This document shows, one piece after another, positions 28,701 to 43,700 of a stretch of 64,000 nucleotides of DNA. Position 1 is the stretch's first letter. Each line of letters begins with the position of its first letter. The notes below the pieces were generated by a model. It ran no database searches. It worked only from the letters and a program-made list of their open reading frames with translations, and was not told where the DNA came from. The DNA is from Antedon mediterranea (Eukaryota; Echinodermata; Crinoidea; Comatulida; Antedonidae), in assembly GCF_964355755.1 (NCBI RefSeq), contig NC_092671.1:26536070-26600069 (forward strand), written 5' to 3'. Both the position numbers and the translations under genes were made by a program.

Positions 28701-31700
28701 ATCTTTTTCCTGTTTGTTTGCTGTCTAGTTGATTATTACAGTAGTTGTGTGTAGGCACCTCTTAACCCGTACTACATTTCAAGTATTAAAATGTTCTTGA
28801 ACATTGGTGATTTTTATGATCTTTGCAACATTGTCACCAGAATAATGGCACGCAAAGATAGCTTTACAGAGTTGAATCAATTAATTTAATAATACCACAA
28901 AAATATTGAAATCAACTTTTATTCTCCCACAAGATCTTGTCATAAACTTGAGGGCTATAGTATATTTTTATTTTTTCATTTGAATGTGTGTAGTGTTAGC
29001 TGACAAATATTCCATTTACAGAGTTCCTTCTTCTAGCACAAGGAACCCATAGTAGTCTGAAACGTTGATTTATTGACGCAAGTCAACCTGAATTTCATCC
29101 TTGCATTTAACTTAATTTTGTGAAGATTCTAGGGCAAGATATTCTGAAAAGAAGTTATTGTATCATCATAAAACTGGGACAATTGTTGAATTGTAACAAA
29201 CTTCTCAGTTGAAAATAGAATTGTATGCCCAATTGAAGTTTGATAGATAGACATGCCCTAATTGCAGTCTAATAAGATAATGTAAATATTTATTTGAATT
29301 CGTTGATTTGGAATGGAATATCTACAGAATCTTTACTTATGATTACTGTATGTAGAATACATGGCTTGTTTAAAAATATTTGATTATAAAACATCTAGCT
29401 TATACAGTACTACAGACAGGAATCTTTTTCCTTTATACAGTATGACCTGAATGTGTACAGATGGCCTAGAATAAAATAGTCAAATGCGTCAATTCGAGGT
29501 ATATTCATCATTTAAGATCATGCAAGGCAACTAAAGGCTGAAATACATATGATTTTTCTCAAATAACATCGATAAGTATGGAACGCCGTTTACGCAAAAT
29601 TTCGATGATATGAATTTTATGACGTGATATGTGAATGAAATGCAATGATATTAATTGAATGGCGCGATATATGAATGAAATGTTTTGAATTGAATGCTTT
29701 GAATTGAAAGTTTTGAATAAAATGTTTTGACTGAAATATTTTGAATGAAATGTTTTGAATGAAATGTTTTGAATGAAATGTTTTGAATGAAATGTTTTGA
29801 ACAAAATGTTTTGAACGAAATGTTTTGAATGAAATGTTTGAATTGAAGCAGCGTGGAAAGGAGATGAGGCCCAGAGGGTACCCAGGCTTAAGAGGTTGAG
29901 AAAAAAATCGCGAGCGGGAATGACATACGCCGCCAATAGTTTGACTTTTCAATTCAATTCAAACATTTCATTCAAAACCTTTCGTTCTTCAAAACATTTC
30001 GTTCAAAACATTTCATTCAAAACATTTCATTCAAAAAATTTCATTCAAAACCTTTCATTCAAAACATTTCATTCAAAACATTTCATTCAAAACATTTCAT
30101 TCAAAACATTTTATCCAAAACATTTCATTCAAAATATTCAATTCAAAGCATTCAATTCAAAGCATTCAATTCAAAACATTTCATCGATGCATTTCATTCA
30201 CATAACCCGTCATAAAATTCATATCATCGAAATGTTGCGTAAACGGCGTTCCATAGATAAGCATTTAGCTTGTAAAATCATACAAGTATATTTACAAATC
30301 TTTGTCATCTGTCCGGCTTTATTCACAGACTAGGGGGTCGCATGGCCTTCAAACTTGGTGAGTGGGTGCAGCTCAGTTGCGTTTGTTAGGTCGTCAAGGT
30401 CAAATTTCTAATTTCTGAAATTGCTCCAATATTTGAAATCCGCTCCTATAGTAAAATGTAATATAGTTACTGCAGCATTCAACAACTTTACCATGTTGTA
30501 TTTGACACAGCACATTTGAGGATTAAAATGCCATGATTGTTGACCCTGTGTCGTTTACAAGAAGGGTTTATAGGGCTATCTACTGTAAAAAGTATTTGTT
30601 TGATAGTAAACAAAGAAATGGTATGAACCTTGTTCTTAGAAACGATCTTATGGCATTAGCATATTCAATATGTATGTAAAACATATTTGTTCGCGTATTC
30701 TAGTGTTATACCACGATTCTCATTTCAAAATGCATGCACCAATTCCCTGAAGGTCTTGTTTTATTTAAGTAGTCAATAGCACCTTGGAGTTGATTACATG
30801 TAATTATAAATTCATTAATGTTTAAATAAGTTGACTTGTATATTCAGCAAATTGTTCGTACTGGCATGTAAAAATAAAATCAATAATGTTGGGATGCTCT
30901 GACAATAAAACATTGCAGGGCCTTGACCTATCACAATGAATGGCATGACAATTGTAATTGACAGTAGATGTATTATTTGTATCAATTCTGGATTTATTAA
31001 TAGCCTACCTAATACTATTGATACAGACTAGTGAAAAATTGTAAAAATTATAATATTTGTCACTTCCTCATACCATACCAATTTAAGTTGGAAATGTAAG
31101 TTGGGTATTTTTCAGAGATTATGAATCCTGTAAAAGTTAAAAAATTCAGTATTCTATATTGTAACACAGAGAGAATTCAGAAAGTGGAGGAGTGAAATAG
31201 GTGGAGAACACTTGTAGGACCCTGTTCAATGGATTGTTTAAGAAAAGTAAAGTGCTAGATTATGCAATTTTTTCTTAGATTTTTGTTTCAACCTGAACAA
31301 AGTTATGGTATAATATTTGATTGTATTCATGACTGAGCTTAATCAAAAGCTTTACTCTCAACTGTCAGACATTTTTATCTTTTAGATATCGAACTCAGCC
31401 TGTTGAATCTTCCAAGTCTGAGAAGGAGCAAGCAAAGAAGCCAGTAAAGAAGCCCACAACACCTCCATCGCAGAGGTTTAAAACACAGCCCATCACACCA
31501 GATGAAATGGCCCAGGTGAAACAGTTGATAGAGCCTTCAGACACAAAGGCTTCTATCTCTGAAAGGTATGGTATTATTTAGTATTGTCTATTTCAGATAA
31601 AATTCATACTATACTTATGCATTGAAATCAACAATAGCAAAAAGAAATAGTGGTCAAACAACCAAAATACCACAGATCAAATTAAAAAATCATCTGTACT

Positions 31701-34700
31701 TTGCAAAACTTGCCAGCGGGCATTTCTTTTGTATGACAAAATATATATAAATCCAAAGGCAAATTACTGGGAAAATGACAATGCTATGGGTATCAGTGGC
31801 TGGATCTTAATGGAGTTTAGAAATAAATTAAGCAAAAAGCTAAATCAAAACAAGTAAAACAGCCAGAAAAATGAGCAGAGCTTTCGAGCAACAGTAGCCC
31901 TTCATCAATGCAAGTAATAAAGTATATAATTATAAAAGGATGATGTGCAGCTCATTCAACAACAATGAGGAATGAAGCTTTATTAAATGCTTTATTTTAA
32001 ATTATGATCCTTAAAGTGGGCTAATTTATAGGTAGTTCATTGAACTTAAGATGTTTAAGTAGAACCCCTATTAAGGGGACACCACAGGACCCAACAAAGT
32101 ATCTCCTGAATAGTGTTTAATTATTATTAGTGCCCCTTGTTTAATGTGAAATGTCACCTTAATAGGAGTTTCCTCTGAATAGGAGTGTCCCAAGTAGGAG
32201 TTTTCCAACATCGTAACTGCTCCTTGCACATCTAGGCTTTAAATAAACTCAATGACATTTATTTACATCTAAAAGCACACAAGAGCAAGAAAGAAATATA
32301 AATAAATTTACTAAACAATTTGGGGTAATGTACAGTTATGAAAATTAAGAAATAAATAAGTGGGCAAAGTCCACCAAAAATGAATAATAAAACATTAATC
32401 TTAAAATGAATAATATATATTTTAGAATAAATATCAGACTACTTAGGCACTGGAGTGTACCAGTAGTTTGCTGCATGTTTGGAAAGCAAATCATCTTTTA
32501 ATTTCAAAGCTATTACAGTATTTATATTTCTAATGAATATTTTTACTGTTGACAAAAATACATATAGCCTTGAGAATGATTTGATTTGAAGATAATGAGT
32601 TTTAAAAACTACTTAAAATTCGGAAAAGTTTGGAACATAAATCGTATAAAACCAAACCTAATTCCAGTTTTTTTAATTTTTAATTTACTTCCTTTTTGAC
32701 TTTTTTTGCTTCCCTTGAATACTTACCTGGATGTTTTATTTCCTGTTCTCATTGAAATACTTATAAATGATAATAGTCAATTTTATGGATTTTTGTATTT
32801 AAAAAAAAAATCCTTTTCCTTTTGGTAAATGTTAATAATTTCCTTTGGTCTACACATTGTATTCTCAATATTACTATTTCAAATATGTGTGTAAAATTTT
32901 ATGACGGAAAAAAATCATTTGTCCAATAAAATTTGCAACTACTGTTGCTTCTATAGCAGACTGCCTATTAAAAAGGGACCCAACATAGTATCCCTTTACT
33001 ATGGGTTGAATGGCTGTAGTGTAAAACATATATTTCCCCTTGTTCAGTTAATATGGGTGTTTGTTTGTTTGTTTGTGACTAATATAAAACCAGATGATAT
33101 AGGGAAATTGGGATACACTACATAGAAAGAAAATTATAAATAATATAACTAACATTATTCTGTGGTTTGTTTAGGTTGCAAAATTTAAAAAGAAATGGAC
33201 AAGAAGGCTGGAAGAAACGATTAAATAAATATGATGATGTACCAAAATCTACCGTCAATGATCGATTATCTCCACTTGAAAATAGTGCATCAGTTAAAAG
33301 CAATGGAGAGGTAAGTAATGTAAGATAATCAAATTAAATATTCATATTTTCTCAATTTTGTCTACATCCTCCCTCTAGTCCATCACTTTAATACACCATC
33401 ACTTCTGGAAGGTGATAATACTGTCAGGCCTTGCCCAGTCCATTTAGTTTGATCATTTGTTCATGGTATTATTGTTGTCTTCATGGTTGTATTATGGTTT
33501 GTCTTGTACCTAGACATTACTTATAGTACAGGACAGGGGGTTTACAAACCTATAATCACAAAGAATATGGTCAACATTTATGTTATGAACAATCTTTTTC
33601 AAAATGGTTACCCAATGGCTAATAATAAAGACCATTGCCATTAATAAAAATGTATTGGAGTTCATTCAATAATTAGTTTTAATTTCAAAATATAAATAAA
33701 GTCCATGGAATTCACGACCACTGCTCTCTAACTTAGTGCCCAACTGGTGTGTTTATTATCATTCATTCTTTAATTCAGATAAATATCCATATAGGGAGAA
33801 AATTCTATACATAACAAAAATAAATATAATAAGAAGTATCGGACTAAATATAAAGTAAATAAAATGGTTTTACACCATCTATGGTACAATTTAGACTCAT
33901 TATATTCATCATTATTTATTAATTTGTAGGTTGTTGATAAGCCGTCAAGTAAGATGGGTATTGCAGAGCGTTTACAAGCACTTCAGCAGTCTGGGGAGAA
34001 TCACTGGAAGTCAAAGGTTCAGAAGAAAGATATTGAGCAATTTACCATACAGGGAAAATTAGAAAAAGCAGGAAAATCGTCAGATTCTGTTTCATCTGAA
34101 GAGAAATTGTCTATAGTAAATAGAAAAAGGCCTGGGTCTTTCAGAAGTGAGTATTTTAGTAACATGTATGGTTCGTGGTTGGTTAATATGGACCTTTAGA
34201 TTTGTGACAATCAACGACCTAACTAGGTCAGCTCAATCATTGTGTAAATGGTCATCGTCTGGACCTACACTCATCAAAATTGTTTTGAGGTTGGAAGTGA
34301 GGAACATATCCCAATATCCCAGGCCTCGAATTTTACCGCGGCCAGTGCCGTCGGTGCCCTCCCAGTTGGCCTCAATGCCCTCGAAAATAAATAGCACCCA
34401 CGGCCACTACTGGCCTGCCCTTTTTTTTGCGTTGGCCGCGAGTGCCCTTCCCGAGTTTTACCACAATAAAAACCACTGAATTAGATAGAAAATAATGTCA
34501 AGAAGATTTGTTTACACGACTCGGACGAGACGCAAAACTATCGCCTGTCTTCGTTGCAAGGGGATTTCCCTAAACGCATTTATTAATACTGTACACACAA
34601 ACAGTAAACAAAACATCGAACATTGCAATAGGGTAACCAAAACAATATCATCCCGGCCGCCGTGCGTGGTAAATCATGGTATAGATAGTACATTAAAATA

Positions 34701-37700
34701 CAGGGGTGTAAACTTTAATAATCAAGCTAAAAACGTTCCTCGATCGGAGGTTACTGAAAGTATTAAAGTCGCACAATAATCGAGCTAGCCGCCTTCGATA
34801 AAAAAAATTACATGCACTCCTAGCTAGCCTAGCCTATCCTCCCGCCGCCGATCCGGTCGAACACACGCAATTCAATGCATTGGGAAAACAATTCTATTTG
34901 ACGCACACGCACCCTCTGATAAGAAATTTCACACACTAACTCACAATGTCGTGTGTGAGAGTACGCGCGAAGGATCGGATCGTTGGAAAAACAATTCCTT
35001 TTGACGTACACGCACCCTCTGAGAAGAAAATACCATGTGCGTTCCTGCATGGTGTAGTCCATTATACGTGTAAAATTAGGGGTGTTTACCTTTAGCACCA
35101 AAGTTAAACCTGCACCTCAAACCGAAGATCGTTGGAAGTATATCATATTTATATTTTATCGCACCCACCTCAATCCAGCAGACAGATCATCGAAAAATCT
35201 TGTTTAACAACGTCGTACACTAAATTACCAAACGCGTTTTTACCGAATTCAAGGAAATGGTATAGTCCAGAATACACGTGCCGAAGGCTGAACAGAGAGA
35301 GAGAGAAAGGGGTCGGTGTCCGTCCGTGTTTTGAATTCTTATACATATGGGTTATACTAACAAAAATGCTTCAGAAATCGAAACTCGGAAAATAACTATA
35401 ATTTATATTCTACTACATAATGTCATTGGCTTGATTTTTACCGTGGTTAACACTCTGTGTATGAATAGTTGTAGGTAAGGCCTACAAACAAATTGTTTTT
35501 GTATCATGTTTTCTCCGTCGGCTGCTAGCTAAGTAAGGCTGAGTAGCTTGCTGTTATTAAGGGTTTTTATACCTGTTCCGGGCCTTACTTGGTTGGCTTC
35601 ACATGCCTTTTTATCGCATTATTTGAAACTAAACGAAACATTCAACACAGGACGGTAAACTATAAACGCTGAACATCGTACCTATTTATTATTTATATGG
35701 ATCGTAAATACACGTAATATTTATATGAAATACAAAAAGATGTATTGTAGACAGTCCTACTACTACTCCGCGATCTGATGAATAGGGGGAAATCTTCAAA
35801 ACATTTTGCGGGTAGAATTTTTTTTTTTTTTTGGAAAAAAATTCCACCCTCAACCGGAAACAAGCTATTTTTAAATTTTGGCCTAGTTATTAAAATATTT
35901 TTTGATTTTGGCCTTGGTGCCCCTTTGATTTAAAACAAATGGCCTTGGTGCCCTCCCATTTGGCCTTGGTGCCCCTAAAATCAATGAAAACCGGAGGCCA
36001 AATGGCCTTGCCCCTAAAATCCCCAAATTCGAGGCCTGATATCCCCACACGCACACAATAAATTAACATAACTCGATCGTCGCAAATTGAAAAATCCCTA
36101 ATAGCTAGCAAGTGCAGCTACTATGTAAGTTAACAATGGCTGTTGGAATGTGACTATATTCACTGGAGTTTTATGAGGTTCAAATTATTAGTGTAAATTG
36201 TACTATATCTTCTGACTTTACCTCGTCGATATTGTATAGGCTTCCCTCAACGCATTATTTTTATTATATAAATGTATAGGCCTATAGTAGACAGAATTCC
36301 TATTATGTGGGCCCCTTTGAATACATTATTATATATATTCAAAATATGCACAAATTTCCATTATTCTATAATCTTAATTTCCTGTTGCTTAAGAAGGCAA
36401 TTATACTAATTAGTATGTTCTCTTATTTTCAGCTATTAGCCAAAAGAAAGAAAAAAATGAAGAGAAAGAAAATGAAACAAAGAAAAACCAGATAAATGGA
36501 AAATCATTCTTACTACCAACAAAATGTAAGGTTTATAGATTGTTTTATTGTTCTATTAATTAATCAGATTAATACTCTAATGGCATAAATAGTGCCATTC
36601 ATCCAGTCAGTGTTGTATGGTGACTATAGTGTTTATTCATTATGGTAATCTAATAAATAATGCTAATATTCAAAAAAACAATACATATTTCCTGTCTATG
36701 AATTGTTGCCAATATTGATCAAAAGTAAAATTACTTATACAAAGAAATAAAACTTTGGTGTAAGAGATATCAGCCATACTGTGCCATATTACTTGTATTT
36801 GTAGTCAAGATATTTAAATTCATTGCCTTATCCCAGATGGGACATAAGCTATCCCGTATACATAAATAGCTTGTGTACACCTTAGGTTAAGTCCTAAATG
36901 TGGCCCTTTCAGTATAAAGAAGAAATAATTTAAAATTTTGTTTGAAGATCTTATGAGCCAAGATAAGAGATATATCAGCCATACTGTGCCATATTACTTG
37001 TATTTGTAGTCAAGATATTTAAATTCATTGCCTTATCCCAGATGGGACATAAGCTATCCCGTATACATAAATAGCTTGTGTACACCTTAGGTTAAGTCCT
37101 AAATGTGGCCCTTTCAGTATAAAGAAGAAATAATTTAAAATTTTGTTTGAAGATCTTATGAGCCAAGAATGATGCTCTTGAAAATTCACAATTTTGCATA
37201 AAAAGCATTTAGTATATTCAATTTACAGTTAAAGTTTCAAGCAGTTCATCCTCCACGCCAACCACCACTGAATCATCAGAATCCGAGCCAGAAGTGCGCC
37301 TTATAAAGAAGAATATCTCCGTCCTCGTTCCTGGTGACGACAAATTTGAAGAGTTCTTTCAGAGCAGTTCCAAAACAGTGACCACTGTGTCTTCTACAAA
37401 AAAAGTTGAACAGGTCACGAGTCTCTCACAAGAGATTACCATTTCAGACTTTGATTTATTAACAGAAAAGAGTGGACCAAGGTATGTACTAGATATAATG
37501 CTATATTGCACATTTTAAATGATTTGATGATTAAATGATTTAAACTGAAATGTGCCCATATTATATGGACACAATGATGTCATGTCACTACCATATTTTG
37601 GCACATAACACTTTTTTGGTCAAGCTAGTTTGATAGTGTAGACAGAGCTTAAGGACTGGTTCACACTATTATAACTGTAATCGAGAACGTGATCACAGTC

Positions 37701-40700
37701 TGCATGTGAACACATGATCTGGATAGCACAATATTCCTTGATTGATTAGGATAGGTTGAGAGGATAGAAACCTTTGTCCCCCATCAGTGATCTTGTTTAT
37801 TTAAAAGACAAAACCTCACATGTTTTCAATTGCTTAAACAATAACAAACAACTTAACTAAAAAACAACCCAAAAATGATCTTTGTGACTGAATTTAAAAT
37901 TATTATAAATTTATTATACAGATATAATCACAATCAAATATAATTAGTAAAATAGATACTAAAAGAAAAACACAAGACAATAGGAATAAATAAATTCACA
38001 ACATAATGGAAAAACTGACACAGACAGACAATTTTATTCTACTATTTAATCTCATTTAATTGCTGTGTGCATAAATATTTGCCTATACAGCAAAAGATTA
38101 TTATACCTTAATATGATAATCTAAATAGAGTCTGCCTCGTGGCATCCTCTTCTTAGTCAAGGTCACTGAGACAGTTTCTATTTTAAAAATTCTAAGTTAA
38201 ACAACATGTATGATTCATCCAATTATAACTGTATTCTTTCCTAACGTAACAATTACAGTTACACACACATACACATATTGTTATATTGAATCTATATATT
38301 GCTTTCTACCATACCATGCTGAGATCAATACGTTATCAAACTGGTTTTGAACATACCATTGAATGCCAGTGTTAAACATGGTAGGGCAAACAGTTTGAAC
38401 ACTTTTTTCTGTAAGGTTACACATGACTTCAAAAGTTTCTCTATTAAATAAACACCTGCGTTGATAACAGTTTGTCAAAGAAACATTTACATTACTAATG
38501 ATTAACTCATTTACATTACTAATGATTAACTAATTTACATTACTAATGATTAACTAATTTACATTACTAATGATTAACTCATTTATGTAGGGAATAATAT
38601 GAATCAAAATCCCACTGTCAAACTGTTTTCACATGGTAGGATGAAGAATTTAAATATTGAATATAGTGACATATTTATTATGTTTTTCCATTAACTTAAA
38701 AGTAATATTAAATGTACTATATAATATAAAATTAACAGGCAAAAAGAAACTACAACCCACCCAGTGATGTACTAACAATTATCTATTGCTTTCCTTTAGA
38801 TTTTCTATCTTTCAAACTATGCAGAAATTCAACCGAATTAAATTACTTTCACTGTATATAATCCACAGATGACCTTTGACATAGTTCTATACTAAGTCCT
38901 ACTCTCGCCACTAATTCATGTAGGATAAGCATAGCTAAATTTACAAAATGTTGTCACTTGTAATATCTGTTATATATTTGGATGGATTTGATATTAGATA
39001 TTGCTAAGCTTTATGTAAATTGTAGTTTATTAAATTACATAATCAATATCTGTAAATGTATTGTATTACACTATTTGAAATGTGTCTATCAAGTGCGCCA
39101 ATAATAATTTAAGTAACAATGCGCAATTCAACCTAGGCTGCAAAGAAGAGTTTTCTTGTATTGTTTATCGCTATAGAGTCACGACGGTAGGTGGCGCTGC
39201 ATGGTTGCTAGCGCAATCAAAAATGCGTTCAGCCTGTCTGAATGGTTTGGAATAGGCTTATTAAAGTAGTCATTTTAAAACTTAATAATTTTCAATAAAA
39301 ACAAACTAAAATTTCAAAAGATCACTAAATATTTGTTTTTAATAATCTATTTATTCTTCAACTACAGTTTAAGTTAAAAAAAATCAAGCTAAGATATATA
39401 ATTTGATAGAAATACAGATCTTTACTGTTTATCAACATAGTAGCGTTGAACGCATTTTTTGCTTGGCTAGCAACCATGCAGCGCCCACTATCGTTGTGAC
39501 GTCACACCGTGATACTCTATTGTTGACATAAATACAATTTCTCAAAAAGAATATTTTACATTTTAAGCTTACTACTACAGTACATTTATTAGATGTCTTG
39601 ACATGACTTATCCTGTCCCCACAACATACGTTTTTCATACATGATGAAAAATAATGGAGTACCTAAACATTAGTAATCACATTAGCTTTATAGGAAACAT
39701 TAGTATGATGTGTGATGTGTAAAAGTCTTTATTTTCTTATGCATCATTAACATTTATATAGCTCCCATAGGATTAGATACACTATTATGTATCGCATAAT
39801 ATTTATATGTTGACTTGGTTTACTTGTATACATTAAATATATTGTATGCAATAACTGAAATGATATTACTGTTATGTTCTAATGGATTTATGAAAGAACA
39901 CATTCATTACATTATTTTTAAAATGAAAAATAAGTAATTTAACCACTGGATAGTTATTCAAAATAATGCCTTTAATGTGTTGGTAACAGTTTAGTAGAAA
40001 AAATGTACAGTACTTTTGCTAAAATCAGATCAATCAAATATTAACACCAAATGTACATTTAATTAGTTAATAATTACAAGCTAACAGTAATACCTGTACA
40101 CTTTAGTATATTATTTTATCCTCACTTTTAATTAATATTTTTTTTAATTATTTTTCAGGTTAGATTCAGTAGTATCAAGTCATAAAAGAACGTTGAGGCC
40201 TCAGCGAAGGGTACGAGGGTCTGTGAATCCAGTAAAGGCATTGAAGAATCGTGAAGATGTTCGATCAGAGTACACCGAGGAGAGAAAAGAAGTTGTGCAA
40301 ATTCAAACTAAAACACAATCACAGAAAAATAGTAAGTACTACAGTTAATTCAACTGACCTTTGACTTGACCTATGTTTACATGTTTGTCATGCAAAAGTA
40401 ATGCTGTATAAGTTATTTTAATGCAAGAAATCAGTATTCCTGAGAGACACAAATTTTTTTTTGAGAATATAACATAATTTTTTTTTTCAGTAGGTGGTAA
40501 ACAAACAGATTTTACTGGGTATTCATTAGCATATTTTACAAGTCGTATGGATTTGAAGAGAGTGAGTTTACGAAAACCAGGAGAAGCCAGAGTAGTAGAG
40601 GGGTCTATGCTTCCATATAAGGACCTGATGTTGATGCAAATCAAAGGTAAGTGTCAGGGCTATAAATTTACTAGTTCTACAAAATCTAACTGGCGAAATG

Positions 40701-43700
40701 AACAACCAAACTCGGCCTAGTATGATACAATACATAATATATATTGTCATTTAAAAAACATGATAAAATGAAATTAAGATTGGTTAAATTCAACGTGCAA
40801 TACAAACATTACAAACAAGTCATTGCAATGAGATATAAGTGACATACTTTGCTAGACTAAACTGAAAATCTATTAGCTAATTTGAGCTCAGAACGTGAAA
40901 TTAGAGTAAAGAGATAAAAATTAAGCATTTTGAAATCGTATGTATTGTCTCTGTCGGTGTATTAAATTAATGATAATTTGTCTGTTAGAAATGAATAATT
41001 AGATCCATTAATTAATCATTAAAAACAAAAGGTAATTATAATTTGCATTGCCTAATGGATACAATCAAAGATACGTTTTAAAGCCATCGATCACATTAAT
41101 GTGAGTGTGTCTGGCTTCTATTGTACTTTAGCCTGCCTCTAGCTTAATGTATGACACATCTTTACCTTGCACAATAAGTAATCAAATGACAATGATATTG
41201 TACAAAATATATTATATCCAGCAATGTTTGTTGAATATGCCATTTTAATGTTGCATAATAGTTGTTCATTTTGACAAAAAATTGGATTTAAAAAAAAGTT
41301 ACCTGAAAAGAAAACAAATTATTTTATCGAGCATTGTTTGTTAAATATGTCAATTAAATGTCACGTTAAATTTGACTGTGCGCTCCCTATATAATAATTC
41401 CTGATAACAAAACAAATAACAAAATAAGTATATGAATACTGCCTTATAACCATAGGGATATTTTTTTGGAGGGATTCTCGCTTGTCACTTTTAATTAATC
41501 TACGCAATGTATTTTGTCCTGAACCTTGTGATTCTCTTTATGGAAGAAAAAAGGTAAAGGTTTCATAGGTTTTAATGTGATTACTTAATCATACTATCTC
41601 ATCATATCAAATGACCAAAAATGAATCATTTTCTCTCATCCTATCATAAGCAGCCAAGTCATTTACAATGAACTAGTTACCTTTTAGTTTCTATCTATAT
41701 GTAATTAATTGCTTATTACATTTAGATAATCTCTTTCTATCCACACATATATATGACTATGGTATTTATTATACCTATAACTCATTTACTTCAGGGAGGA
41801 AATCAGTGCAAGCTAGGCTTGTTGAACCAGTCGCCAAATCTCTCAACAGTGGAGACTGTTTTGTACTTGTAACGCCAAAAGACATTTACTGTTGGCAAGG
41901 AGAATATGCTAATATTCTAGAAAAATCAAAGGTACAGTATTTTACCTTATTATAGCCAAAAGAATTCAAGTGGTGTGGTGATTTTTTTTTAAAAAGGGAA
42001 CACTTCCCTGTGCAGGCTACAGGGTTGTTAAAGACCTCTGTCAAAAAGTGATCAGATTGAAAGAATCACATTTTCATTTATACTAATTGTGCATATCATT
42101 GTCCTATGGTGTAATATCCCATCATCTTCGGGCCATGTGGCCCATAAGGTTGCGGTGAACTCTTCCAGCTCCCTCTGCTTCTGGAAACTTGTTTGGCATA
42201 GTTCCAACATTTCCAACCCAACTCTTTCCTTTCTATGGTTTCATATAGTCAATTTTGATCAAATTCTGTAATGAGAATGGAAATTTGTCCATTTTAAATT
42301 TACTGTAAAGTGATGTGGGGTTTTATTTACAGGCCGCAGAGTTTGCACAATACACATTGACCAAGAAGGATCTAGGCTGCAAGGCTACGGAAGTACATTT
42401 AATTCAAGAAAAGAAGACCAAATTTGGAAGGCCTGTTAAGGAGTTCTTCAAGCTACTTGGTGGAGAAGAATGTTACCAAGGTATGTTTACTATTATTATT
42501 ATTATTATTATTTATTCACGCCTATTGTAGGTCCCTGGCATTTCATTGGTTCATTACATGTTGTGTGCCATGCATTACCTTAATCCATCCTTAGGATTGG
42601 GTCCATGTTTTTTTTTTATTTTGTGAAACACAAGGCTTATGACAGTTCGGAGACTGGCTAAGTAGTGTGCATCTAAATATTTCTTACAAAAAACGCCAGT
42701 TATCTCATGATATTTAACGTCTACATGCATCTCAATATTTATCAGAAAATGTTTTCATAGACTCTCTTTTCCCAGAGGTGCTTTGGGATATGCACTTACA
42801 AAGCCCTTGTTTTTCAAATAGCCATTTTTCAGCTGTAGTAAACTATGAGCTTCCATGTTATACAGTTTCCGAATGCTTCCATCCTCTAGAATATAACTGC
42901 ATAAAGACGTGTCACAAAAAAGATTTATAATAATTTTGTTATATCTTATTTTGTTTAGATGTAAGAGGGGCAGAGGAAGATGAAATACGAGAGATATACA
43001 TCAATGAGACCAACATGATATATCGCCTTAAAGATGAGAAGTTAGAACCTTATAAAATATACTGGGAACAGATTCCAAAATACGAGATGTTTAACAGTAA
43101 TGAAGTGAGTATAGAATATTTTTTGCTTTCAAACAATTTGTACTAGTTGTGAGTTTAAACCCACAATATCAAGATCACAGGTCTAGCATTCCTTTAGACT
43201 ACTAAGCAACGGGTACACCGATGTTATCATTTGTATGTCTCGCATTACTGTTGTTAAAAAATAAACACTAAATATGTATTTTATACACTGCGTTAATATG
43301 TGTGTGGCAGTGACACTCGTGTTTCATAATATAAACACTTATATTTGAATAGTAGGCATTGTAACCCAAACCTTAAATTGACAAAATAATGTTTGCCAAA
43401 CTTTTATTTTTATGGATTTGGAGACAAGTATCTTGGAGAGGCTGCATAGTCATAAAGGCCAGTGGCTAATAGGGCTGCTTCCCCCATTAAATAATCACCA
43501 AGACAAACCTATACACAAGAATGATGCTCTATACATATAAGTGGAGTTGTACCCTGCCCCAGGGACTCTACTCCGTCAAATATGGTAGCAATATAAATGT
43601 TTCTCTTTTCCTGATGCAAATATTAATAATTAATTTAATAATAATATGAAAAATGACACACTTTTTTTCTCCAGATTCTTGTCTTTGACTTTGGAAGTGA

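Larger units (their letters stand above)
20781..31385 (+). other. SVIL intron 4, 10.6 kb
   Basis: Contains a CT microsatellite (21222-21238), SINE-like repeats in opposite orientation, small inverted-repeat elements and the 679-bp fold-back at 29577-30255. No nested gene recognised; 21240-23770 and 30262-31385 show nothing I can name. Confidence 0.7.
37482..40158 (+). other. SVIL intron 9
   Basis: Holds family A copy 2, a 24-bp tandem repeat and a fold-back at 39172-39521. No gene seen. Confidence 0.65.
41932..43674 (+). other. SVIL introns 12-14 (between exons 12 and 15)
   Basis: Three introns of about 400-570 nt. Only an (ATT)n microsatellite at 42490-42511 stands out. Confidence 0.6.

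Noticed and set aside
29559-30333. Open frames on both strands with repeated HSKHFIQN-like units
   Set aside because: They are a reading of the 14-mer arrays inside a fold-back element; no splice context or conserved domain.
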